Source: Paramecium octaurelia (Eukaryota > Ciliophora > Oligohymenophorea > Peniculida > Parameciidae). From it: a DNA stretch of 64,000 bases. The translations under genes were made by a program, and so were the position numbers. This document shows positions 21,814 through 32,739 of the stretch, piece by piece. The notes below the pieces were generated by a model that worked only from the letters and a program-made list of their open reading frames with translations, had not been told where the DNA came from and did no database searches. Where the stretch lies: positions 256,036 to 320,035 of the forward strand of contig CAJJDP010000106.1 of the NCBI GenBank assembly GCA_905182995.1. The letters run 5' to 3'. How positions within the stretch are numbered: the first letter of the stretch is position 1; every line of letters begins with the position of its first letter.

Positions 21814-24800
21814 ATGCCACCTAAAAAGGATGAAGTTGACTTGAATGCATTACCACCACTCAAGCATCTTTGCGTGGGGATTCGAATTGAGGCAGGAAAG
21901 GCTCGTGCTGGAAAATTATTCAACTTACTTAAGGAATGCAAATCATTTCAGAAGAATGTAACTAGAGAAGAAATAATCAACTTTTGTAAGGAGAAATAGT
22001 TGTATGTCGATCCTGCTACTTTGACTGATAAATAAAAGAAAGTAGAGTGTTGGTATTGATAATAGGATTCTAAATTTATGGCAGAAGTAGCTACGGAATT
22101 GACATCAGATGTTATGAATAAGGGATTTTAGATGTTCATTTAAGATTAAGTCTTGTCAATAAGGAAAGCCAAGTATTAGGCAGCTCAAGCATTGGCAGCA
22201 GAGAAAGCTGCTCCCCCAAAGAAAGACGACAAGAAGGATGCAAAGAAGGGAGGCAAAGAAGCAGCGGCAGTTGCACCAATTCCTGAACCTGAAAAGGCTG
22301 TGCCTGAAAAGGAGTACACTAAGAATTTTGACATTGTTTTCATTGTCCAAGGGTTCCCTCAGGTACCATAAGAATAAATTGAATTAATCATGCATGTCAA
22401 AGAGAAAGTAACTAATTGGGGTGGAGTTGACATGAATCTCTTGGAACAAGGAGAAGATTTCTAAGAAGAATTGGAGAAGCGCATGGAGGAATTCGTATAG
22501 CCAGTTACAATTAAGAGATCTTACTCAGAAGAATCTCTACATTATACTGCTGCAGAAAGGGCAGTCATTGAAGAAATTAAAAAACAAAGAAATGGTTCGC
22601 AAAAGACAGATCCACTTAGATAGCTAACTATTAAGGAATTGATCTTGGAAATGGATTTGGAAGTTGAGGAAGAAACACTTAAATAATTCCATGAATAATT
22701 GATTGAGGAGATCTGCCAATTTAGCGTAGATCAATAGCAATTTAATGAATGGATTGTGAATAAGAAACCAATTCCTTTGATTACCAAGGAAGCACCCAAA
22801 GATCCATTCGATTTAGAAGTTGAACGTATTAAGCATGAGGCTCATCAAGCAGAGGAACAACAGAAAGCAGCAGAAGAGGCAGTTGCTGCAGAAAAGAACA
22901 AAAAAGGAGCAAAGAAAGATGCTAAGAAAACTGATGCTGAATTAGAAGCTGAGAGATTAGCAGAAATAGAGAAGAACAAATAAAATGAATTGAGAAAATA
23001 ATAGATTGAAGAAGCTTTGGAATAACAACAGAAAATGAAAGCCAAATTACATTTATAATATTATAAGCGATAATTATCTGATGTGCAATTGTCAAAAGTA
23101 GGACCTTGCATCCTATTAGAATGTTTATTAGATTAATTATCTGCTGAGGCTGCTTATATTTAAAGTTCTAAAGTACCTCCATGTTTAGAGGACTAAGAGG
23201 ATGCAGAACAAGTTAATAGGCTTTTGGCAAACCAAAAGAAAGAGTAACAATAAATAGAAGGTGCCAAATAATTAATATTGGACGAATGTGATTGGATTGA
23301 ATTAAGAGGACATTTTGGTTAATTACATGACTAATAATTTATCGTCGAGAGAGAACATAAGATCTTTGACAACTTATGTTTTCCTGGTATTGATAGACAA
23401 GGTATGCCTGAAATAGCAGAGAAATCAGAGAAATTACGAAAGGCTAATAAGGCCAAGTTGCATCCATTTATAAATGTGGATGTAAGTGAATTTGAAAGAA
23501 GGCAACTTCTCTTGTCTTTTGAGGAATTACTCAAAGAAAATGAACCAGAATAAGACTGGTATTTAGGTGATCGTATTTACTTAGAGAGACATAATAAAAA
23601 TACACTAAGATAACAGTTTTATGAAGCATTATTACACGATCCTCAAGTAGTTCTAAAATATTTACCTGATGATGATGCTCTTATGGTTTGTTGTTATTAT
23701 AAGAATCCTCCTGGCAGAACATTAAGAAAAAAATGGTCAGCTGAATGGAGAGTTTTACCTAATTTAGAATACTTTATCCAAGTTCGTAACTTTAATAGTG
23801 AATACTATTATGATATTGACTACTAATAAATTGGGGCTATTACTGAGAGATCAAAAATCATGTATCCCACTGATAATTCATTAATAATTGCCACCAAATT
23901 TACTGTAGGAGAGGTAGAACGTATAAGATACAGAGTTATTAAAGAGAATGTGGTTTTTGGAATACAAGGAGGTTTTTATGCTTAATTTAGAGATTTGAGA
24001 ATGAGTGCCCAAGATCAAATAATGAATTTGACATTTAAAAATGGTCTTTGTTTAAGGTTTACTCAGAAGGGAGAAGTAGTTTAATAATATCTTTATCAAA
24101 AACCATAAGAGTAGACTCAGACATTGCTAAATTTATATGATAATGCAGAAATCAATCATGAATTAGAAATTAAAAGAGTTATTACAGGATAAGGAACAGT
24201 AATAGTGTATAAGAAAGATGGATCAATCATAGTGTTATATGCAAATGGTAATGTCTCTATGTACAAAAATGACATGTGGATAACGACTAATAATAAGGGA
24301 GTTAGAAAATCATAGAAGGGAATAGAAAAAGTCCCATGCGCCACAAAAAATGATCCTGAGAGTGGTGCCAAAGTTTATATTCGAGATGATCAAACTCTCA
24401 TCATTTATTACAAGGATGGATCTCAGTATACTTAACATTACGATGGAACCATAATGCTTATAAAAGGAGATAAGGTGATTGTGGAACATCCTAATTTTGC
24501 TAGTGTTGTAGTCACAATCGATAAGGTCAAATAGAGAACTGGAACTATCATTGGAATGGGCAGTGCTTATGCAAATGTGGGTTTTGACAATATCTTCGAA
24601 AGAAGTAATGATGGTAGAGTGGTAGAAACCTTTTATTCAGGATGCAAGGTGATCTCTTATATCGAAAAATAAGAACTACCAGAGTACAAGTAATATAAGA
24701 CTAATCGAATTCATTTGATGTACACTCATGATGGGAGTGTTGCTAAGGTAGTTGATGATGGGGAAATAGTCATTGTCACTGCTGAAGAGAGAGTCAGACT

Positions 24801-26979
24801 CAATAATAAAGGAGAGAAGAAACCATTGGGTTAAGACATTGACTATTGGTTGTAATTGTTTTCTGTTTCAGACGAACGTAAAGCTGGAGTTTATACAATT
24901 GATTTGACTAGAAAATGTATCTTTACTAAAGATGAAGAATCCAATTATTTCTAAATTGATGAGGATGGAAATGTTACATCTAAGATTTCAGTATCATTAA
25001 ATCAAGAACCCTCTACTCCTGATTACATTCCAGATGGCTTATTTGTTGATGAGGAAAACAAAGTACTTCCACCACCAAAATCATGGGTTCCTCCCAGATT
25101 ATTTTTAGTTAAAAATGATAACACAGGCGTGGAATTATTTAATCAAACTCAATTATAGGATTACTTCAGACTTAAATCAGAAAATCCATTCTGTAATAAA
25201 TTGATTGATGAATTACCAAATAATGTCAAGTCGATTTCATTTATCACTGAATTGAAGAATCTTACCAAAAAGTTCATCGAAGTCAAAATACCATAAACAC
25301 TTGATATTGTACCCAAAACAGTTTAAAAAACAACTATCATTCCTCATAAAGTCTTTACCTATCGTAATTTCTTGGAGTACCTTCCTTTTGATAAAGATCA
25401 AAGAGCTCTTCATGAATAGTCATTGTAAAAATATGAAGTTTGGTAGAAGGCTATGTAGAAAGCTTAAAATGAATTTGGAGTTATACAAAAGTCAGAAGAT
25501 GAAAGAGATGCTGAATTTATTATCCAAATGAAAATTTTGGAAAGCAGAAGAACTGATTATTCATATGAATCCTATGATCAAGCCAAAAGTAAAATTGCTT
25601 TGCCTGATATGGCATCCAATGCAGTCGAACACCTTGAATAGACTCTAGTTAGAACAACTAAAGTCTAATAAGTAGTCTAATAAGTATTTGTTGATGTACA
25701 AAGGAAAGTACAAACTATTTCGCTCCAAAAATCCATAAAACCAACTGCTGAAGCCAAAGGGTTTGTCTAAAATTACTTTGATACAAAAGAAGGACATGAA
25801 TATTTGAAAACAGCTCCAGAAAATCCTCCAATCAAAAAGCCAAGAGAAAGAATAGTCTAACCTACAGAGGAACAATAATAACAATAGTTAACATAAAATC
25901 AGCAAGAAGCTTAAAAGACACTGCCTGAAGGAATTATTCCATTAGAATAACCTTAATTGCCTACACCTTAATATAATAATACAAATAACCTCACAAAAGT
26001 GATCATTAAACCCTCTGTTTTTACTCAAGCAGAAATTGATGATGAAGTTAAATAAAGAAAACAACTTGATGACTCAATTAGATATAGATAAGTAAAGAAG
26101 AGAGATTTTGATGTTTATGGAAAGGAAAGAAAAGATATTAAATTAGTACCTTGTCTTCTTAAAACTAATCCAAAATCTGAATTGAATTAAAAGTATATTC
26201 TAACAGATGCCTCCACAGACAATAGAATAAAAATTAGTTCTATGGCTACAAGAGTTTATCAATAAGCTGCTCCTATTAGTCAACTTAGAAATGAAGGCAT
26301 GCATCAAACCATCATAAGGACTTTAGATAAGAAAAATAATTTGGATGATCTTATAGATAAAAAGAATCTCATGGTTACAAGCGATATCAATGATAGGTTA
26401 AAGAAGGATCTATTGATTTATCCCATAAATGTTTAGTTTGGAGAACTTAAGCAAGGTGGATCATACGAGATTAAAATTTCGGTTAAAAATGAGGATATCA
26501 TGGCTTAACGCATAGTTTTAAAGTAACCTTTAAATACAAATATCAAAGCTTTAATGAAATAGATGGGCTCGGTATCCTAATTAATTAATTATTTTTAGAT
26601 ATCTCTCGGTTTAGTCAGAGAAGTATTCGTTCAAATAGATGCAGAAAGAGTTGGACAATTTTCTGATGAACTTTAAATTATGTCAAAACATTCCATCTAT
26701 ACAATCCCAATTACAGGCAATGTAGTGGAGTAGAGCATGTTTGATAAACTCAATTCAGAATAGATCAAACTCACTAATAAACCTCTCTTAAGAAAATATG
26801 TTAAGGACTTGAAGGCTGTACTATATTTTTATTATAATTAGCAGTCTAAACAATAAGACATAATTGGAGATAGTCAGGATTCTGATCTGCTCCCAAAGAT
26901 AAATTATGACAAGAATGTCAAAATTGATCCCTTTTAGAATCAAAAGAAAGATGAATAATCATATGAGGAGGAAAATTGA
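21814..26979 (+). CDS. SPAG17: SPAG17/PF6, ciliary central-pair (C1a) protein
   Basis: About 1,713 residues with a single detected intron (24 nt, GTAGAG...AATAG, near 22044). The start is MPPKKDEVDL; an upstream in-frame ATG at 21772 is less likely. The protein has a helical N-terminus, an Ala/Lys/Glu-rich coiled region around residues 345-400 (VAAEKNKKGAKKDAKK), and a long beta-rich middle with repeated Y.DG-type turns (IVYKKDGSIIVLY, IIYYKDGSQYTQHYDGT, MYTHDGSVAKV), then Pro-rich linkers and an ASH-like C-terminal beta domain. This order and these repeats match SPAG17/PF6, the scaffold of the C1a projection of the axoneme central pair that controls ciliary beating through a calmodulin-containing complex. 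It is intact from start to stop, as expected for a swimming ciliate. Confidence 0.88.
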
Positions 26980-27050
26980 TTATTACAATTTATAATATAT
27001 TAGTAGATTTATAAAATATAAGAATATTTCGTAATAGTTATTTTAATTAA

Positions 27051-28163
27051 TCATACTCTAATTTTCTTAATGTTTTTCCGTAGTATGCTTTGCATGGATT
27101 TGGTCTTTTCCAAGAAGTTTTTGACTCTTTCATCCTCTTTAAATTTATTGGAACGTTTTAGATTTTCAGCAAAACTAATAGAATCAATTTTGACATTATC
27201 TTTGACACATAGACAAGTTTTTGCTTCTAAGAGTAAAGGTAACCAGTTAAGAGTGGCTAAATTGACTGCTTCAGCAACGTTGAATCCACAGTTGAATCCT
27301 TAATGGTAGGCTCCGGCAAAAATAAACATAAATTCTCCTTAATGATGAGCCATTTTTGAAATTCTAATTTCAGGAATTTTCTCCTTAAGCAAATACGGAT
27401 TTATAACTGTTGTTTTATGTCTCAAATATTCTGAACACTTAGTAAAATGATCTCCATATATCTATTTAGCATATTTTTCAAGAAGATGACTATCAGCTTC
27501 AGGTATTGAATACCAAAACCTAATAATAATTACATAAAGTCTTTACTTGTCTTTGCCAACGTGAAGGTAATTGACACTGCAAAGATCTAAATCTTCTTTG
27601 TGCCAAGCAAAAAATGTTTTCCAGGAACCAACATAAATATAAGGTTCATTGACTCCTGGGATGCGATTCTTGAGTCCAAAATTGAGTAAACTTGTAATTT
27701 GGTTAAGGTTCCAAGAATTGTCAACATCCATAAGACTAAGCTTTATATCGGCTCCATAAAGAGGAGGACTAAATGCTAAACTTTTCCAGTAAAGCCTTTC
27801 AAGTTGATCTGAATTTAGTCCTTCGTGTTGTTTATCTATTTCTGTTTGCTTAGCTCGATAATCTTTGAGGGGCATTGACTTTTTTAAGATGTGCAAACAT
27901 TCATAGTTGCCACCCTTACCGTAAACATTCTACTCAATAGGACCTTAAATAATAAGATTGTCAAGAGATTTATTGTAATCTTGCTAGCGAATTCGGAAGT
28001 TCTTTGGGGGAATGATCTACGAATTAATTTAAATAATATAATTTACTTTCACCATCCCGTAGTTGGGCGAATATTATTTATCTATTTTCTCGATGTAATC
28101 ATAGAAGTTTTCGAACTCTTAAGATGTTGGCCGTAATACAGGGCACTCCTCGATGGTTGTCAT
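27051..28163 (-). CDS. JmjN/JmjC histone demethylase, KDM4-like
   Basis: About 351 residues after introns of 30 nt and 27 nt (27520-27546). It begins MTTIEECPVL with a JmjN-like segment (FENFYDYIEKI...IIPPKNFR), then GPIEQNVYGKGG and the JmjC core: SWKTFFAWHKEDLDLCSVNYLH carries the His-x-Glu iron ligands (HKE), and the third ligand is in YHQGFNCGFN. The WYSIPEAD and LRHKTTV segments match KDM4/JHDM3, which oxidatively remove methyl groups from H3K9/K36 using Fe(II) and 2-oxoglutarate. There are no PHD or Tudor domains, so it is a minimal version. The 27-nt intron has no in-frame TGA, so retention would add nine residues without a stop. It lies head to tail downstream of the heat-shock factor gene. 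Confidence 0.9.
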
Positions 28164-28391
28164 GTTTTAAATAATACTTAAAAATCTTGGAATCAAACAC
28201 GCCCTTTGAGTACCCCGGTATGACAATATAAAAGTTTATATTAAAAGAAAGGGAAAGTGAGAAACCTTAAAGATAGACAGATGGAACAATTCTGGAGTGA
28301 GATTTTGCTGAGTGTGTTCACTTCGTTACCCTTGTTTTATGGCCATTGCATCTGCTCCCCTACAACACTTTAATTAATTGATATATTAGAA

Positions 28392-29096
28392 TCATTTTTC
28401 CGTATCTTCTATAATGTATTCCACACCTCGTTAGGCTTCTCTCCTCTAATGAGCGAGATTACTCTCAATTTCGTTGGCAGCATCAATCTGGAAATGCGAA
28501 ACTACCTACTAGATCAAATCGCTTAAATGAGCAAACCTTACAAAATTAGCAGTACTAGTTTCTGCCATTTGCTTGGATCAATCAAACACTTACTTGCTAT
28601 TGATGCATAATTGTGTTCATAATCATAAAGTTTTATGATGCCACATTTTGAATTAGACTCTGCAGACTTTATTGTGTTTATCTTAGCTGATCAATTGATG
28701 CATTGATATCTTCCTGATCAGGTATCTGCTAAACCATTTCTATCTCATTTCTTCTCTTGATTTGATTCAAAAATTATCCTAATTAACTTGCAAGCCTTAC
28801 TTCCCATCCCTTCTAAAATATTTATGTTTAAATTCCAACAAACCATTGTTGTGTCTCTTCTTGAATCCATACATGTTCAATTATCTATCCTTAGTTATGC
28901 TGTAATACCTAAGAAAACTAGGTAAATTCTTATGTCCAAAATATTCTGGAAGCAAGTACTATTGCAATCTCTCCTAATCTGCTAACACTAGAATTCGACC
29001 ACTTTCATCAAATCTTAGTATCTCTTGTTCTTAATTCCCTTATACGATCGTATAAAGCTTAGTCAAAAATACAGGTATTGAATGTCCATTCTCCAT
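28392..29096 (-). CDS. Heat-shock transcription factor (HSF)
   Basis: About 215 residues. The DNA-binding domain is clear: MENGHSIPVFLTKLYTIV, RILVLADQERLQQYLLPEYF, LPSFLRQLNMYGFKKRH and LEFKHKYFRRDGK. HSF domains bind nGAAn repeats as trimers. A helical Gln-rich region follows (QQSLQSLIQNVASQNF), fitting the HR-A/B trimerisation coiled coil. A 24-nt intron splits FLR-QLNM, and a 22-nt intron ending AAG lies in the coiled region. Between FRRDGK and LNQIKRR (the usual LL..IKRK motif) the frames disagree; they are joined only by excising 14 nt (28787-28800) or by a frameshift, while a 32-nt intron would delete the motif. Either reading gives an exact codon count. Confidence 0.85.
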
Positions 29097-29104
29097 TAAT
29101 TATA

Positions 29105-29365
29105 ATGAATAATACATCATTAACTCAATCAGGAAATTATAAACTAGCAAAATCAGATTTTCTTTTCGATACGCCCTTACATACTTTTGCATGGGCATCC
29201 ATTAATGAGGCTGTCCCTAAAAACAACGTAAACATATCTGAGCTCATCTTCTTGTCGCAAGATTTATTTAAATGTCCAAATGGCAGAATTCAACTAGTTC
29301 TGGAGCAACTTCATAGAAATCTGGAACTCATACTATTTCTAAGACTAAGTACCTGTTTATCCTGA
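29105..29365 (+). CDS. Doubtful small ORF
   Basis: An 86-codon ORF divergent from the heat-shock factor, 8 bp away. It contains DTPLHTFAWA, which loosely recalls an ankyrin repeat opening, but there is only one such unit and no other support. The opposite strand is also open over most of this stretch. It may be chance. Confidence 0.2.
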   Translation: MNNTSLTQSGNYKLAKSDFLFDTPLHTFAWASINEAVPKNNVNISELIFLSQDLFKCPNGRIQLVLEQLHRNLELILFLRLSTCLS

Positions 29366-29432
29366 CAATGGAATGGATAACTTATACAGCATAAGATAAT
29401 AAATAATCAAATAAAGATATTTTAATATATAT

Positions 29433-29698
29433 ATCACAAGACCAGACTTAGGCTTTTATTAATCCTAAGCAAATAGGAGAAAAATTCCTTTTTGTTACTA
29501 TTCTATAAGAACGTCAAATATTAATATTTACATAGGATTTATTCAAGACTAGTAGATTATTTTATAAAGTCTTCTTCCTTGTTTTGTTTATCATGCTAAA
29601 ATTTTGAAAGAAGTTTAGCCACAATTGCAATTATAGAACCATTTAGATTCTAAATCTAAAACGTAAATGATGCTATAAGCTGTTAAAATGCTGTTCAT
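29433..29698 (-). CDS. Candidate small gene, exon structure unresolved
   Basis: Starts with an ATG at 29698 just beyond the hairpin (MNSILTAYSIIYVLDLES). That frame ends after 36 codons, but an overlapping minus-strand frame with coding-like charge (LSKFQHDKQNKEEDF, then STSLEQILCKY) runs on to TGA at 29433. I could not find an intron that joins the two frames cleanly, so this is either a small gene with a missed splice site, a decayed gene, or chance. Confidence 0.25.
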
Positions 29699-29705
29699 AT
29701 AATTA

Positions 29706-29750
29706 ATATTAACAATAACACAATAACTATTATTGTGTTGTTGTTAATAT
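29706..29750. repeat. Near-perfect hairpin (21-nt arms, 3-nt loop)
   Basis: Left arm 29706-29726 (ATATTAACAATAACACAATA + A) and right arm 29730-29750 are reverse complements with a single mismatch, which would be a U.G wobble in RNA, around the loop cta. A stem of this length and precision is far beyond what ordinary AT-rich sequence gives. It could be a small-RNA precursor, a terminator-like structure or a remnant of a mobile element. Confidence 0.85.
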
Positions 29751-30262
29751 AAGACTATAAGTATATTTAATAAATTAAATGGAAATTACTCCTGCCCATA
29801 AAGAATTAAAAATTTATTCTCCTTATTATAAAATTACAAATTTGTTAAAATACATTCTTATTAAAACAATTGAATAAAAACATAAGGTTAATACGATTTA
29901 GAATTTAATATATTTTGAAGATTGAAGATACATCTCAGACTTTTTAATGAAAAACCAGCCTAAATTACAAATTTATAGGGAATTAACTTAATTATATGAT
30001 TTTCTCTTTGCTTTTAATAACAAATAAAGAAATAGATTTAACATTGAATATGATTGATTTGTAATTCCTTTTAAATTAGTTTTACAAAATGCCTTTTGGA
30101 TTTATAAATGATAACTTTTCTCAATTATCCTGAAAAAATACTTTAGTAATTAGTAATTTCTTCTGAATTAGAAATTTAGAATTTTAATATCATTCATATA
30201 TATTAATATTGAGTTGAGCTTAACAAATTAAGTTATTAATATTTTTATTCTAAATCTAATTA

Positions 30263-30618
30263 ATGGCTTAAAATGATTCTGAAGCTACAAAGTAATCCTG
30301 CGATTTGCAGACAGTATCCAAGAGAATCACCAAACAGCAAGGTCATTGGAATCAAATTGAGCACAATACTTATCTCAATTTTTTATTGGAGAATGCCAAC
30401 CATACCAAAGGCTAAAGATTGTTCAAGAGAATGAGTTAAGTTGTTGGCACTCGTACACCTAGTTAATGCAGGTAAGAACCCATAATATAAGATCGCATCA
30501 CTAAAAATTTAATCCATAAAAGACAAAATCTTCTATAGATACAAGTTTTTGGAGATCCAAACAATTCGCCAGAAGCTACTTCGCTCAACATAAATAATCT
30601 AATGAAGATAGTAATTGA
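30263..30618 (+). CDS. Small MYB/SANT-domain protein (SHAQKY-like) 1
   Basis: About 111 residues after a 20-nt intron at 30472-30491. A single MYB/SANT repeat spans residues about 28-80: QQGHWNQIEHNTYLNFL, then RLFKRMSQVVGTRTPSQCR and SHHQKFNP, the last corresponding to the SHAQKYF-type third helix. Such proteins bind DNA as single repeats. The C-terminus is Ser/Lys-rich. A second gene of the same family, with its intron at the same codon (between QC-R and SHH), is at 40092-40734. A transcription role is inferred from the domain only. Confidence 0.8.
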
Positions 30619-30708
30619 TTTATCTTTGTAATTTACACTAAAATGTTAGTGCCCTTTTTAAAAGATAGTATCATTACTTATTTTAAAATCTATATATAAC
30701 ATAAAAAT

Positions 30709-31506
30709 TCAATTCAAGTTTCTCCCTTTCTTCCCTTATAAATTTTACTCTTCAAATGGTAATTTCACAGCAATCAGACTCAGCCCTTTTAAATTGTTGC
30801 TGCTCTTAAATTTGCACACTTGCTAACATTGATAGGCATTTAAACTTACTTAACTTCCCATTACTTGATTTTGACCATTTATATCTACTGCAAAGTTCTT
30901 TTACACATACTCATGAGAATTGAATTCTTACTCTTCTGCTTGCTATTAAAAATTCATTAATAATTTCTCCTTCAAACTTTAATACTTCTAACAATTCTGC
31001 CTAATATAATTAATTTATAATTTAATTTACTTCAGCAATTCAATCATTTCACAATCATATATAGTTTATTTACTCTCATATTCCCATTCTAACTATTCCT
31101 TCACTTCCAATCTCTAAATGCTGAATTCCTTTATTAATTCAGCATAAATTTAGTTTTAACTGTAATTCTTTCCTTTATATTTATATCTATTTTATATAAC
31201 ATAATGAATTTGTGGAATCTAAGGTTTTTTTGGTTTAATAAACGATTTCTCTATCTTTTTGGATTAATTCAACATTTGATTAATTTTTTTAAATTCATTT
31301 AATTACTCTTAATATTTCACTTCAAATTTTTCAAATTATTCCTGGTAATACCTTTGTTCCTCATGAGCCAATTATTCCCATTTCCTTTACAATAAAGTCC
31401 CTACCATATTGATCCCAACCCCATTCTACTAAAATACCTTGGTCTATTCTTTGTAGAAAATTTAGTAAGCAGATATATATTATCTTTTTGGCAACTAATT
31501 AACCAT
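30709..31506 (-). CDS. Double HMG-box protein
   Basis: About 255 residues after one 30-nt intron (31001-31030). Box 1 (residues about 5-75) reads LPKRQYISAYQIFYKEQTK ... MVGTLLQRKWEQLAHEEQ and YYQEQFEKFEVKY, the Trp and following acidic helix being typical of HMG boxes. Box 2 (about 90-160) starts KPKKPQIPQIHYVIQNRYK and continues AELIKEFSIQRLEVKEQLEW. HMG-box proteins bind and bend DNA, in chromatin or in mitochondria. The C-terminal 90 residues are Gln/Cys-containing and unassigned. It converges with the MYB gene (90 bp between stops). Confidence 0.8.
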
Positions 31507-32030
31507 TTTCACTTCAAATTTTTTTTATTTACTTTTTCGATTCTTTATTTCAAGAATAGAGATGGAAACATGATTAACTGACTCCTTTTTTAATATATTG
31601 GATGAGCATGAAAAAGGATTCAAATATTTAAATATATCAAAATGATTTATTTTGTTTCTTAATTTTAGAGGATAAAATAATATTGCATGAGAATCATTGT
31701 AATATAATGTGCCAATTTAACTTTAATAATTGAACAATAGAATTTGATAACTCTTTACAATTCTATTAAATTGAGTTTATTTTTATGAATCAAAAGCAAT
31801 AGATTAATACATATCGAAATATTTCTCAATTTGTTTAACTAATAAAAATTATAGAGCTTTGTATTAAGACAGTCAAATTCTTAGAATTCCAATATTTTTA
31901 AGTATAAATATAAATTTTGATTCATATATTTATGGATATATCCTAAAAGAATTAGTTAGCAAATTATTATAAAATGAAGAAATTAATCAGATTTCGTTAT
32001 TAGTAAAAATTTAGATAATAATTTAAAAAA
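31507..32030. other. AT-rich region upstream of two genes
   Basis: About 520 bases. A plus-strand only-TGA frame from 31785 runs in phase into the next gene, but its composition is background-like, so I do not treat it as coding. Nothing else is seen. Confidence 0.4.
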
Positions 32031-32354
32031 ATGGACTATTGTGATTCTTGCAGAACTGTGTTAGAGGAGAGAACTTAATTGTTAAACAATATTAGAAACT
32101 TGAGGGGAAAACTGGAGAAGGCTGAAATCGAATTAAAAGAATTAAAAGATGAGAACTAATACTTAAAGGACAAAGGACATGCTTCCTAAAAATTGAAAAG
32201 GAAAAATAATATGTTTAAATTAGAATTGGAATAGAGTTACTAAAAAATTGAATAATTATAATTGATTATTCAGCATAAAGATATGATAATCGATGAATAA
32301 GCTTTAAATGATAATGCTACCGAAAATACTCCTAAAATAGAAAAAAGGAAATGA
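32031..32354 (+). CDS. Small coiled-coil protein
   Basis: A 107-residue intronless ORF: MDYCDSCRTVLEER with a CxxC pair at the start, then a continuous heptad-rich helix (LLNNIRNLRGKLEKAEIELK, LKDENQYLKDKG, QKLKRKNNMFKLELEQ) and a short polar tail. Such proteins usually dimerise; no family or function is recognised. The open frame extends upstream without a stop, so a longer N-terminus is possible, but the chosen ATG begins the coding-like composition. Confidence 0.6.
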
Positions 32355-32739
32355 ATTGCTGAAAGTTAAATGTATAAAATTTATACTTACTTTATATTCT
32401 AAATTTAATAACTTAATTTATAATCTTAAACAATAAATTATGAGTCTTAGTGATTTGAGTATACTTTGTATCTAGAAATACTTGATAGAATTTAATATAT
32501 GCAAAATAATTGAATTCAATAATAAGAGCTACTTTATTTAAATGAAATTATTTCTTAAGATAATAATAAGAGAATTAGAAAATTTGTAATATAAATAAAA
32601 AAGATATAAAAAAGTGATATTAGAATTTTTAATTATTTGGTTGAGATAAAACTGGGTGATATGATTAACCTGATCGGTAGATTTTTTTTGTAGTTGATAA
32701 AATTATTTATATATATATACTTTTTGTAAGAGATTAAAA
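32355..32739. other. AT-rich intergenic region
   Basis: About 385 bases; no gene or structure seen. It contains a run of TA repeats near 32708-32720 just before the next start. Confidence 0.45.

Noticed and set aside
28280-28711. Plus-strand only-TGA ORF of about 140 codons (MEQFWSEILL...)
   Set aside because: It lies exactly antisense to the heat-shock factor gene; with only TGA as stop, long antisense frames opposite coding sequence are common, and no domain is present.
29105-29365. Ankyrin-repeat protein from DTPLHTFAWA
   Set aside because: Only a single partial repeat match; no second repeat and the opposite strand is equally open, so no family is claimed.
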